DNA from: Nocardia fusca NBRC 14340
Lineage (GTDB): Bacteria > Actinomycetota > Actinomycetes > Mycobacteriales > Mycobacteriaceae
Direction: 5' to 3'
Assembly (NCBI RefSeq): GCF_001618425.1
Contig: NZ_BDCU01000048.1
Location: 1 to 64,000 of the forward strand
DNA: 64,000 nt
A model generated the notes under the pieces. The model saw only the letters and a program-made list of their open reading frames with translations. It made no database searches and was not told where the DNA came from. Both the position numbers and the translations under genes were made by a program. Of the stretch, positions 11,337 to 18,910 are shown piece by piece. Position 1 is the stretch's first letter, and every line of letters begins with the position of its first letter.

Positions 11337-12140
11337 ATGGGTTTGCCTTCGCCTACCGCCGAGAGCCGCGCCGTAGTCACCGGCGCTTCGTCCGGAATCG
11401 GAACCGCACTGGCCGCCGAACTGGCCCGCCGGGGTCATTCGCTCATCCTGGTCGCGCGCCGCGGTGAGATCCTCGACGCCCTGGCCGACCGGCTGACCCG
11501 GGAGCACGGCATCACCGCCGAAGTCCGCGCCGTCGATCTCGCCGATCGGACGCAGCGGGCTCCGCTCGCCGAGGAACTCGCGGGCCGCGACATCTCGATC
11601 TTGTGCAACAACGCGGGTATCGCGACGTTCGGACCCCTGTCCACCCTCGATCCCGCCTACGAACGCGACCAGCTGGAGTTGAACGCCGTCGCCGTGCACG
11701 ACCTGACCCTGGCGGTACTCCCCACGATGCTGGCACGTCGGGCCGGGGGGATCCTGGTGAGCGGTTCGGCGGCCGGGAACATGCCCATCCCCAACAACGC
11801 CACCTATGCGGCGAGCAAAGCCTTCGCCAACACCTTCGCCGAATCCCTGCGGGGGGAGCTGAAAGGTTCCGGGGTGCACATCACCCTGCTCGCCCCGGGC
11901 CCGGTGCGTACCGAGACCCCCGATCCCGCCGACGCCTCCCTGGTCGACCGGATGGTCCCGGATTTCCTGTGGGTGTCCTCGGAGTACACGGCCCGGATCT
12001 CGATCGACGCGCTGGCCCGCAACAAGATGCGGGTGGTACCCGGCCTGATCGGGAAGGGTATGAGCGCCGCCGGCAACTACGGGCCCAGAGCGGTCACCGC
12101 CCCGATCGCGGGCGCGTTCTACAAGAAGCTCGGCGGCTGA
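11337..12140 (+). CDS. cmrA: Mycolate reductase CmrA-like short-chain dehydrogenase
   Basis: Classical SDR of 267 aa. In Corynebacteriales the orthologue (Rv2509, NCgl2385) reduces the beta-keto group of newly condensed mycolic acid precursors at the last step of mycolate synthesis. Seen: cofactor motif TGASSGIG near residue 16, NNAGIATFG near residue 93, catalytic Ser in VSGSAAGNM and catalytic YAASK near residue 160, then PGPVRTETPD. The start MGLPSPTAESRAVVTGAS parallels the mycobacterial protein; the frame is open further upstream but without similarity. orn follows on the same strand after 82 bases, an order also found in M. tuberculosis (Rv2509 / Rv2511). The call to CmrA rests on remembered sequence similarity and context, which agree. 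Confidence 0.88.
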   Translation: MGLPSPTAESRAVVTGASSGIGTALAAELARRGHSLILVARRGEILDALADRLTREHGITAEVRAVDLADRTQRAPLAEELAGRDISILCNNAGIATFGPLSTLDPAYERDQLELNAVAVHDLTLAVLPTMLARRAGGILVSGSAAGNMPIPNNATYAASKAFANTFAESLRGELKGSGVHITLLAPGPVRTETPDPADASLVDRMVPDFLWVSSEYTARISIDALARNKMRVVPGLIGKGMSAAGNYGPRAVTAPIAGAFYKKLGG

Positions 12141-12222
12141 CCGCGGCCCGTTCGGAGACTTCCCATACGGAGCGGGTGGCGATTGCGCTCGGCGGGTGGC
12201 GGCGCTGATTAGGGTGGTGCGG

Positions 12223-12864
12223 GTGTCGGACAAATTAGTGGTGTGGATGGATTGCGAGATGACCGGGCTCGACCTGGTCACCGACAAACTGATCGAGGTG
12301 GCCGCCCTGGTGACCGACAGCGATCTGAACGTTCTCGGTGACGGGGTGGATATCGTCATCCACGCCGACGACGAGGCACTCGCGTCGATGCCCGAGGTGG
12401 TCGCCGAGATGCACGCCCGGTCCGGTCTCACCGAAGAGGTAAGGCGCTCCACGGTCACCCTCGCCGAGGCAGAGCGGCAGGTACTCGACTATGTGAAGCA
12501 GTACGCGCCCACCGCCCGGATGGTGCCCCTGGCCGGTAACTCCATCGCCACCGATCGTGGTTTCATCGCCCGGGACATGCCCGAGCTGGACGCGCACCTG
12601 CACTATCGGATGATCGACGTCAGCTCGATCAAGGAACTGTGCCGTCGCTGGTACCCGCGGATCTATTTCGGCCAGCCCGAGAAGGGTCTGGCCCACCGCG
12701 CGCTCGCCGATATCCAGGAATCCATCCGGGAACTCGAGTACTACCGGCGCACCGCCTTCGTCCCCGCGCCGGGCCCTTCCACGGCAGAGATCTCCGCGAT
12801 CGCCGCCGAGGTCAGCGCCGGTCCCGCGGGTGGAACCGGTGGCGGCACGCCCGGCCCGGCATAG
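12223..12864 (+). CDS. orn: Oligoribonuclease
   Basis: 3'-to-5' exonuclease that degrades 2-5 nt RNA oligomers, including pGpG from cyclic-di-GMP turnover. It is a DEDDh family member of 213 aa. The three exonuclease motifs are visible: WMDCEMTGLD at residues 8-17 (catalytic D and E), GNSIATDRGFIARDMPEL in the middle and HRALADIQESI (His and Asp) near residue 157. The GTG at 12223 (VSDKLVVWMD) matches the family beginning and has AGGG 9-10 bases upstream; the frame is open for a few more codons without similarity. It ends 86 bases before tRNA-His. Confidence 0.95.
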   Translation: MSDKLVVWMDCEMTGLDLVTDKLIEVAALVTDSDLNVLGDGVDIVIHADDEALASMPEVVAEMHARSGLTEEVRRSTVTLAEAERQVLDYVKQYAPTARMVPLAGNSIATDRGFIARDMPELDAHLHYRMIDVSSIKELCRRWYPRIYFGQPEKGLAHRALADIQESIRELEYYRRTAFVPAPGPSTAEISAIAAEVSAGPAGGTGGGTPGPA

Positions 12865-12950
12865 CGCCCGGCGACCGGCACACCGATAACCGATTGGCTT
12901 GCGGAGGGGTGGACGCGCTACTATCTAGGCCGCCGGTGCAAACCGGCGAT

Positions 12951-13024
12951 GGTGAGTGTAGTTCAGTTGGTAGAGCACCAGGTTGTGATCCTGGCTGTCG
13001 CGGGTTCGAGTCCCGTCACTCACC
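12951..13024 (+). tRNA. tRNA-His (anticodon GTG)
   Basis: Cloverleaf with acceptor GTGAGTG / CACTCAC, D arm GTTC AGTTGGTA GAGC, anticodon loop TTGTGAT (GTG) and T arm GCGGG-TTCGAGT-CCCGT. The extra G at position -1 (12951) faces C73 (13024), the identity feature of tRNA-His. Confidence 0.96.
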
Positions 13025-13028
13025 CTGG

Positions 13029-13064
13029 AAAGCCCGAGGGCCCACTGGGTCCTCGGGCTTTTTC
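13029..13064 (+). terminator. Rho-independent terminator after tRNA-His
   Basis: Stem AAGCCCGAGG / CCTCGGGCTT with an 11-base loop, followed by a run of T at 13059-13063. It begins 5 bases after the tRNA. Confidence 0.9.
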
Positions 13065-13082
13065 ATTCGGCAGGCAGCGGTC

Positions 13083-13790
13083 TCAGACCTCGGGCTTGCT
13101 CGTATCGACCGCGGGTGGGTCCGCCACCTCGTCGCGGGCGCCCTGATCCAAGCGGAAGGGCGGGTATTCGTCGCGTAGCAGCGAGCCGTAGACCTGCACC
13201 CGCAGGATCCACCGGTTGATCCCCATCACGAAATCGAACAGCCCCTGGGAATAGCGTGCCGCGAACAGCAGCCCGACCAGCGCGACGAAGGTCAGCACGC
13301 CGATCAGCGGGATTCCCGCGGCACTGGCCGTGGTGTCGGCGTCGTCGAAGTCGACCAGCCAGGCGGCACCGGTCATACCGCCGATGATCAGATAGTGCGG
13401 AATGGCGAGCAGCCACCATTTCACCAGGACCAGCCCGCGATGCAGCGTCGGTGGATAGTCGATGTCCAGATCCGCCGCGTAGTCGTCGTCGCGGGCCAGG
13501 GAGAACGGCGGATATCTGTCGGTGCCGGCCGGTGTCCAGGCGTAGAAACTGACACGCCACGACCACCGCATGACCCCGACGCTGTAGTCGAACAGGGCCC
13601 GAGGGTATCTGCCGGTGAACAGGATCGCGAAGAACGCGATCACGGTGACCACGGCATAACCGATGTGCAGGAAGAACAGGACTATGTAGTGCGGAATGGC
13701 GAGAAGCCATTTGACGATCCACATCCAGCGCGACAGCGCGGGGTCCAGATCGCCGCGAACTCGGACCGGGTAACCGGCGGGAGCAGGCAT
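13083..13790 (-). CDS. DUF4389 membrane protein
   Basis: Membrane protein of 235 aa built from two DUF4389 repeats. Each repeat has a tryptophan-rich helix (WMWIVKWLLAIPHYIVLFFL; LVKWWLLAIPHYLIIGG), a second membrane helix, then GRYPRALFDYSVGVMRWSWRV / ARYSQGLFDFVMGINRWILRV and the closing YPPF motif. It has four predicted membrane helices in total. No biochemical function is known for the family. The frame is open to 13901, but MPAPAGYPVRVRG is the family start and AGGAG lies 11 bases before the ATG at 13790. It ends 19 bases beyond the tRNA-His terminator on the opposite strand. Confidence 0.85.
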   Translation of the reverse strand: MPAPAGYPVRVRGDLDPALSRWMWIVKWLLAIPHYIVLFFLHIGYAVVTVIAFFAILFTGRYPRALFDYSVGVMRWSWRVSFYAWTPAGTDRYPPFSLARDDDYAADLDIDYPPTLHRGLVLVKWWLLAIPHYLIIGGMTGAAWLVDFDDADTTASAAGIPLIGVLTFVALVGLLFAARYSQGLFDFVMGINRWILRVQVYGSLLRDEYPPFRLDQGARDEVADPPAVDTSKPEV

Positions 13791-13956
13791 TGTGATCAAC
13801 GCTCCTTCAAGGGTGCTGGCCCGGCCGACCCAACCGGCTCGGCCGCCCCTCAATTGTGAGCTATCACACACGTTTTCGTATTCATCCCGCCGTACCGACA
13901 CGGCATCGAGATCAACCGGCCGCTCGACCGGCCTGCTCTTCGGTGCCCGGCGCGGC

Positions 13957-15006
13957 CTACCTGACCGGCGTCTTGTCGAATCCGTCCAGCGCGGCCAGGC
14001 GCGGCAGCGCGCCTGGATGCTGGTCGTTCAGCCAGCTGATCAGTTCCTCGCGGACGGCGCAGCGCAGCGACCACACCGCGTCCGAATCACGCCCGGTCAT
14101 CGACGCCCGGACCTCGATACCGGTGGGTGTGCTGTCGGTGACCAGGAGGTTCCAGCTGCGGCCGTCCCAATCGGGATGCTCGCTCAGGTATTCGTAGAGA
14201 TGTTCCCGAAGCTCTGCCACCGGGGTGCTGTGGTCCAGGTAGAGGAATACGGTGCCGGTCATCTGCGGGCCGCCACGCGACCAGTTCTCGTATGGCTTGC
14301 TGTTGAAGTACGAGACCGGCATGGTGAGCCGGCGGTCGTCCCAGATCCGGACGGTGAGGAAGGACAGGGTGATCTCCTCGACGGTGCCCATCTCGCCCTC
14401 GACCACGACCGTGTCGCCGATCTTCACCGAATCACCGAACGCGATCTGCAGGCCCGCCATGAGGTTGCTGAGCGTGGATTGAGCCGCCACACCCGCGATG
14501 ATGCCGATGATGCCGGCGGAGGCGAGCAGCGAGGTGCCCAGCACGCGCAGCCCGGGGAACATGACCAGCATGGCGATCGCCGCCGTCGCGACCGCGAGCA
14601 GCGCGGTTGTGATCCGGCGGATCAGCGTGAACTGGGTGTTCAGCTGGCGTACCCGGCGAGGGTCGCGGGCCCGGCGAGAGTAGCTGTTCAGCAGCCCGTC
14701 GGCCACCGCGTCGACTATCCGGACCACCAGCCAGACCGCCGACATGGTGACCATGGAGGCCAGGACGCTGAGGATCACCGTGTCCTGGCGCAGATTCAGG
14801 TCGGCCAGCGGATAGGTGATCCGCAGTGCGGCGAAGCCGAGGAACAACTGCAGCGGTAATTGGATGCGCCGCAGCAAACCCGGAATGGCGGTCTTCGGAT
14901 GCCGGGCCGACCAGTATCGGAGGCCACGGTCGATCGCCCAGCCGAGGGCGATCGTCACGGCAAGCGTGCCCCCGAATACGATCAACAGCCGTATCACGTT
15001 CTCCAC
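13957..15006 (-). CDS. MscS-family mechanosensitive ion channel
   Basis: Small-conductance mechanosensitive channel releasing solutes on hypo-osmotic shock; an inner-membrane homoheptamer. Of about 349 aa, membrane helices lie near residues 5-25, 55-70, 80-100 and 125-150. The pore-lining TM3 is ASAGIIGIIAGVAAQSTLSNLMAGLQIAFGDSVKIGD, followed by the beta domain (VVVEGEMGTVEEITLSFLTVRIWDDRRLTMPVS) and a C-terminal alpha/beta domain. Start: a GTG at 15015 touches the Shine-Dalgarno, while the GTG at 15006 is 8 bases after AAGGAG, so 15006 is chosen (MENVIRLLIVFGG). Confidence 0.88.
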   Translation of the reverse strand: MENVIRLLIVFGGTLAVTIALGWAIDRGLRYWSARHPKTAIPGLLRRIQLPLQLFLGFAALRITYPLADLNLRQDTVILSVLASMVTMSAVWLVVRIVDAVADGLLNSYSRRARDPRRVRQLNTQFTLIRRITTALLAVATAAIAMLVMFPGLRVLGTSLLASAGIIGIIAGVAAQSTLSNLMAGLQIAFGDSVKIGDTVVVEGEMGTVEEITLSFLTVRIWDDRRLTMPVSYFNSKPYENWSRGGPQMTGTVFLYLDHSTPVAELREHLYEYLSEHPDWDGRSWNLLVTDSTPTGIEVRASMTGRDSDAVWSLRCAVREELISWLNDQHPGALPRLAALDGFDKTPVR

Positions 15007-15115
15007 TGCGCCCACTCCTTGTTACCCATCGCTCGTTCAGATCCCCCGAACAAGGCTACAGTTCGATAACGGCGGATCACCACCAGTCACGGGGATCTCA
15101 CGGAGGGGCCGACAT

Positions 15116-15433
15116 CTATTGCGGTGTATTCCCCTGCGAGTAAAGCCGGATCTCGCCGGCGTCGCCGAGGAACGCGTTGACCAGCATCACCTGATCGGCC
15201 CGGAGTTCGGCCGGGTCGGGCGCGGTGGTGGTGATGGAGATCTGCGGGATGGCCGCCCAGTTCACGACATAGCGTTCCGGCGGCCCGGCGTCGTCGGACA
15301 ACCGTGCCAGCCGGAAGACCGAGACGGTTTTGCGTTCCATCAGGTCGCGCACCATCTCCGCGATCCGCTCGGGATCCTCCAGCGCGAAAAGGAAACCGAA
15401 GGTCAGCTCCGGGGAGGAGATATAGGCGGGCAC
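15116..15433 (-). CDS. Conserved hypothetical protein, 105 aa
   Basis: Not recognised. It is soluble, with mixed alpha/beta character (TFGFLFALEDPERIAEMVRDLMERKTVSVFRLARLS; PDPAELRADQVMLVNAFLGDAGEIRLYSQ), no membrane segment and no signal peptide. It uses a GTG start without a strong Shine-Dalgarno. Codon use resembles the neighbours, and it stands alone between the MscS gene and the desaturase group. Confidence 0.6.
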   Translation of the reverse strand: MPAYISSPELTFGFLFALEDPERIAEMVRDLMERKTVSVFRLARLSDDAGPPERYVVNWAAIPQISITTTAPDPAELRADQVMLVNAFLGDAGEIRLYSQGNTPQ

Positions 15434-15500
15434 GAGCCGAGGTTAGCCCATGGATAACCGCTCGGTGTGACTTGTCCCACCGAGCGGTTCGCGGATTCGA

Positions 15501-15836
15501 TCAGTGGCGTGTGCCGGAGGGATCGGTCTCGGCATCGACGATATCGGCGTCCAGTACGACGCCGGTCTCCTCCCGCGCCGGCGCAGTACCGGCCACATCC
15601 CGGCTCTCCCCCGGCTCACGCAGGTCGTCGTCCCCGCGCTCACCGGCCGCGGCATCACGCCGGGCCGCGGCGGCGGCCTCGTTCATCTCGATGGCGTCGG
15701 TGATCCATTCCCCGATCTCCCGGGTCACCTCCGAGACCGTGCCGGTGATGATGCTCGCGATATTGCCGACCCGGCGCGCCCCCGACGTGGTGAGCTCCTG
15801 GATGAGATCCTTGTTGGCCTCGAATTTGCCGATCAT
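15501..15836 (-). CDS. Small acidic protein coupled to the desaturase gene, 111 aa
   Basis: Not recognised by family. It has an amphipathic helical N-terminal half (IGKFEANKDLIQELTTSGAR, then VGNIASIITGTVSEVTREIG), a short alanine/arginine helix and an acidic disordered tail (DADIVDAETDPSGTRH). Its ATG overlaps the TGA of the upstream desaturase by one base (TGATG), so it is almost certainly translated by coupling to it. That suggests a role as a small accessory to the desaturase/reductase system, but this is inference from context only. Confidence 0.7.
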   Translation of the reverse strand: MIGKFEANKDLIQELTTSGARRVGNIASIITGTVSEVTREIGEWITDAIEMNEAAAAARRDAAAGERGDDDLREPGESRDVAGTAPAREETGVVLDADIVDAETDPSGTRH

Positions 15837-17020
15837 CACACGCCCGCTTCGGTAGGACTCTGCTGACGCATCACGATAACACCGGAACTGGGCTGTTTCC
15901 GCAGCACAGCGGGCAGGAAGCGGGCGATCCGGGACTCCGTCAACCGCGGCGGCAGCGCCAGCTGGAAGATCTTGGCCCACACCGAACCGATCTGCTTTCC
16001 CAGCGGCCCGGTGTTGTAGGGAAGCCCGAACTTCTCGCACAGCGCCCGCACCTCCGGCGCGATCTCCGGATACCGGTTGGCCGGCAGATCCGGGAACAGG
16101 TGGTGCTCGATCTGGTGCGACAGATTGCCGGACATGATGTGGAACAGCGGGCTGCCGGAGATATTGGCCGAGCCGAGCATCTGCCGGACATACCATTCGC
16201 CGCGCGTCTCCTCGGCGGTCTCCTCCTCGGAGAACGTCTGCACACCGGACGGGAAGTGGCCGCAGAAGATGATCGAGTACGCCCACAGGTTGCGCACCAG
16301 GTTCGCCGTCGCGTTCCCGGCGAGCGTGGACAGGAACAGCGGACCGGTCAGCAACGGGAAGGCCACGTAGTCCTTGAGGACCTGCCGGCCCGATTTACGC
16401 AGCTGCCCCTTGATCAGCGGTTTGAGGTCGGACCAGCTGCGCTTGCCCTTGATGATGTTGTCCGCCTCGAGGTCGTGCAGCATCACGCCCCATTCGAAGA
16501 AGACCATCAGCAGGAACGCGTAGAGCGGATTGCCCAGGTAGTACGGGTTCCAGTCCTGCTCCTCGTCGATCCGCAGCACGCCGTAGCCGATATCACGGTC
16601 ACGACCGTGGATGTTGGTGTAGGTGTGGTGCATGTAGTTGTGCGAATGCTTCCACTGATCCGCCGGGCAGACGGTATCCCATTCGAAGACCCGCGAGTTC
16701 AGGCCCGGCTCACGCATCCAGTCGTACTGGCCGTGCATGACGTTGTGGCCGATCTCCATATTGTCGAGGATCTTCGACACGCTGAGCGCGGCCACGCCGG
16801 CCAGCCAGAACGGGGGCAGGAAGCCCAGGTACATCAGGCCGCGCCCGGCGATCTCGAATCCGCGCTGCGCCTTGATGATGTCGTAGATGTACTGGCGGTC
16901 GCGTTCGCCCAGATCGGCGACGATCCGGTCGCGCAGCGCGTCGAGGGTGCGGCCGATCTCCTCGACCTGATCGGGCGAGAGGACCAGCGGTCCGTCCTTG
17001 GTCTCGGTGAGGATGGTCAT
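15836..17020 (-). CDS. desA3: Membrane acyl-CoA desaturase, DesA3-like
   Basis: Di-iron membrane fatty acid desaturase of 394 aa; in mycobacteria DesA3 (Rv3229c) makes oleoyl-CoA from stearoyl-CoA (delta-9). Three histidine boxes are present: HNVMH near residue 92, HSHNYMHH near 126 and HQIEHH near 300. Membrane segments lie around FLPPFWLAGVAALSVS, PLYAFLLMVFFEWGVML and AFPLLTGPLFLSTLAGNATANLV. The ATG at 17020 has AGGGGAG 6 bases upstream. The gene follows its electron-transfer partner by 25 bases, the same order as Rv3230c-Rv3229c, and a TetR regulator is divergent. Confidence 0.92.
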   Translation of the reverse strand: MTILTETKDGPLVLSPDQVEEIGRTLDALRDRIVADLGERDRQYIYDIIKAQRGFEIAGRGLMYLGFLPPFWLAGVAALSVSKILDNMEIGHNVMHGQYDWMREPGLNSRVFEWDTVCPADQWKHSHNYMHHTYTNIHGRDRDIGYGVLRIDEEQDWNPYYLGNPLYAFLLMVFFEWGVMLHDLEADNIIKGKRSWSDLKPLIKGQLRKSGRQVLKDYVAFPLLTGPLFLSTLAGNATANLVRNLWAYSIIFCGHFPSGVQTFSEEETAEETRGEWYVRQMLGSANISGSPLFHIMSGNLSHQIEHHLFPDLPANRYPEIAPEVRALCEKFGLPYNTGPLGKQIGSVWAKIFQLALPPRLTESRIARFLPAVLRKQPSSGVIVMRQQSPTEAGV

Positions 17021-17045
17021 CTGTTTCTCCCCTTCGTCTCAGATG

Positions 17046-18104
17046 TCATATTTCGATGTCCACGTCGCCGACGGCGGCCTGGACGCAGAGTTGGATCGGC
17101 TGGTCGGGATCGGATTCCAGCTCCCCGGTGCGCAGGTTGCGGGTGCAGCCGCTGCGCCGGACCGAGGTGCAGGAGAAGCAGATGCCCATCCGGCAGCCGA
17201 ATTCCGGGCTGAGGCCGGCGCCCTCGGCCTGCTCCAGCAGGGACGACCCGGTGTTCTCCGCGGTGATGCCGCTGGCGGAGAAGGTCGTTGCCCCTGTCAC
17301 GTCCGCGCTGTCCACCGGCGCGGTGGTGGCGACGAACTCTTCGGTGTGCAGGCGTTCACTCAGGTTCTCGGCCGCGTAGACCGCCCGCACCGAGTCCATG
17401 AGCGGCGGAGGCCCGCACAGATAGGTCTGCGCGTCGGCGAACCACGGCGCCACCCGCACGAGTTCGTCGTGATCGAAACCCCGGCCATCCCGTTCCGGGT
17501 AGTGCAGCTCGACCGCGATATTCGGATGGGCGGCAGCGATTTCGGCGAGTTCCGCGCGATGGGGTACCAGTTCCGCCGAGCGCGCGTAGTGCAGGAAGAC
17601 CACCTCACCGGAGTATTTCTCGTCCACGAGGGTGCGCAGCATGGACAGCACCGGCGTGATCCCGCTGCCACCGCTGATCAGCAGTACCCGCTCGGGCCGC
17701 CGGTCCGGGAGATGGAAGACCCCGGAAGCCGGTTCCAGATCCACGATCATCCCGGGGCGCGCGTGTTCGTGCAGATACCGCGACACCAGCCCGTGCGGAT
17801 GCACCCGGAGGGTCAGGTCGAGGCGGCGGCGGCGATCGTGCTGGGAGTTCACCGGCGAATAGCAGCGCAGGTGACGGACTCCGTCGATCACCACGCCCAG
17901 CTGCAGGAACTGTCCCGCGCGCAGCCCGTCCCACTGCCGGGTCGGGCGCAGACCCAGCGAGATCGTTCCCGGAACCGAGCGGTCCACGTCGACGATGCGG
18001 GCGCGCATATCGCGGACGGTCAGCATCGGGCGTACCAGTTCCAGGTACCGGTCCACCGGATGCGGAGTGGTCAGGGTCTGCACCAGATCGAGGAGGGCCA
18101 CCAT
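17046..18104 (-). CDS. Ferredoxin reductase-type electron donor for the desaturase
   Basis: Oxidoreductase of about 352 aa that passes electrons from NAD(P)H through FAD and a [2Fe-2S] cluster to the desaturase (Rv3230c type). Domains in order: FAD-binding (RCYSPVNS near residue 85), NAD(P)-binding (LLISGGSGITPVLSML near 145; YLCGPPPLMDSV near 230), and a C-terminal plant-type ferredoxin with CRMGICFSCTSV and a later Cys (QLCVQAAVGDVDIEI). A start ten codons upstream (18134) lacks a ribosome site; the ATG at 18104 has GGAG 7-8 bases before it and is preferred. First gene of the desaturase operon, with a palindromic operator 54 bases upstream. Confidence 0.9.
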   Translation of the reverse strand: MVALLDLVQTLTTPHPVDRYLELVRPMLTVRDMRARIVDVDRSVPGTISLGLRPTRQWDGLRAGQFLQLGVVIDGVRHLRCYSPVNSQHDRRRRLDLTLRVHPHGLVSRYLHEHARPGMIVDLEPASGVFHLPDRRPERVLLISGGSGITPVLSMLRTLVDEKYSGEVVFLHYARSAELVPHRAELAEIAAAHPNIAVELHYPERDGRGFDHDELVRVAPWFADAQTYLCGPPPLMDSVRAVYAAENLSERLHTEEFVATTAPVDSADVTGATTFSASGITAENTGSSLLEQAEGAGLSPEFGCRMGICFSCTSVRRSGCTRNLRTGELESDPDQPIQLCVQAAVGDVDIEI

Positions 18105-18157
18105 GGGAGTTCTCCGTCCCTGTCTGTCGGTCATGTCACGAGGTTGAACTTATTTCG

Positions 18158-18173
18158 GTGTACGCCTGTACAC
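18158..18173. promoter_or_regulatory. Palindromic operator between desaturase operon and TetR gene
   Basis: Perfect 6-4-6 palindrome GTGTACGCCTGTACAC in the 149-base divergent intergenic region. Its position between both starts and the FabR/DesT-like nature of the adjacent TetR make it the likely binding site controlling both directions. Confidence 0.7.
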
Positions 18174-18253
18174 TCAACCAGTGTGCCGGATACCCCGCCG
18201 GAACTGTCAACCAGTAATCGGTGTGACGCGGACGACAAGAGGGAGATGGGTGA

Positions 18254-18889
18254 ATGGTGAACGGCTGTATGCTCACTGAAATGACCGATCAGGGAGCGAG
18301 CCGCGTCGAGCGCAAAGAGCGCACCCGGCAGGCCCTGCTCGTCGGCACGCTGGCATTGGCCGCGGAACGCGGTTTCGGGGCGCTGAGCCTGCGCGAGATC
18401 GCCCGCTCGGCCGGTATCGTCCCCACCGCCTTCTATCGGCATTTCGACTCCGTGGACGACCTCGGCGCCACCCTGGTGGACGAGGGCGTCCAGGCGCTGC
18501 GACTGGCGCTGCGGCAGCTACGCCGCACCCCCGATGCCCGACTCTCGCAAACGGTGCGGTTCGTCTTCGGTGAAGTCGCCCACAAGCGGGAGCTGTACGG
18601 CTTCCTGATCCGGGAGCAACGCGGCGGCAGCCCGGCGCTGCGGTCGGCCATCGCGCTCGAACTACAACTGATCGTGCGCGAGCTGGTGGCGGACCTGTCC
18701 CGCGTCCCGGCCCTGGACGACTGGTCCCCGGGTGATCTGGAGGTCGCCGCCGACCTGCTGGTGTCCACTGTGATCGACGGGATCGCCGACTATGTGGGCG
18801 CCACCGCGCGCGCGGAACAACCGGTGATCGACCGCACCATCCAGCAGGTCAGGCTCATCGCCCTCGGTATGGGCGCCTGGAAACCCTGA
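18254..18889 (+). CDS. TetR-family regulator, FabR/DesT-like
   Basis: 211-aa repressor or activator. The N-terminal HTH is LSLREIARSAGIVPTAFYRHFDSVDDLG, which closely resembles the DNA-binding segment of FabR and DesT, the TetR-type sensors of the unsaturated/saturated acyl-CoA ratio that control desaturase genes in gamma-proteobacteria. The C-terminal helices would bind the acyl ligand. It is divergent from the desaturase operon with a palindrome between them, the classical local-regulator arrangement. The ATG at 18254 has GGGAG 8 bases upstream; ATGs at 18269 and 18281 are less well placed. That it senses acyl-CoA is inference from HTH similarity and context. Confidence 0.88.
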   Translation: MVNGCMLTEMTDQGASRVERKERTRQALLVGTLALAAERGFGALSLREIARSAGIVPTAFYRHFDSVDDLGATLVDEGVQALRLALRQLRRTPDARLSQTVRFVFGEVAHKRELYGFLIREQRGGSPALRSAIALELQLIVRELVADLSRVPALDDWSPGDLEVAADLLVSTVIDGIADYVGATARAEQPVIDRTIQQVRLIALGMGAWKP

Positions 18890-18910
18890 GCACACCCGCC
18901 GGGCCGTGCG

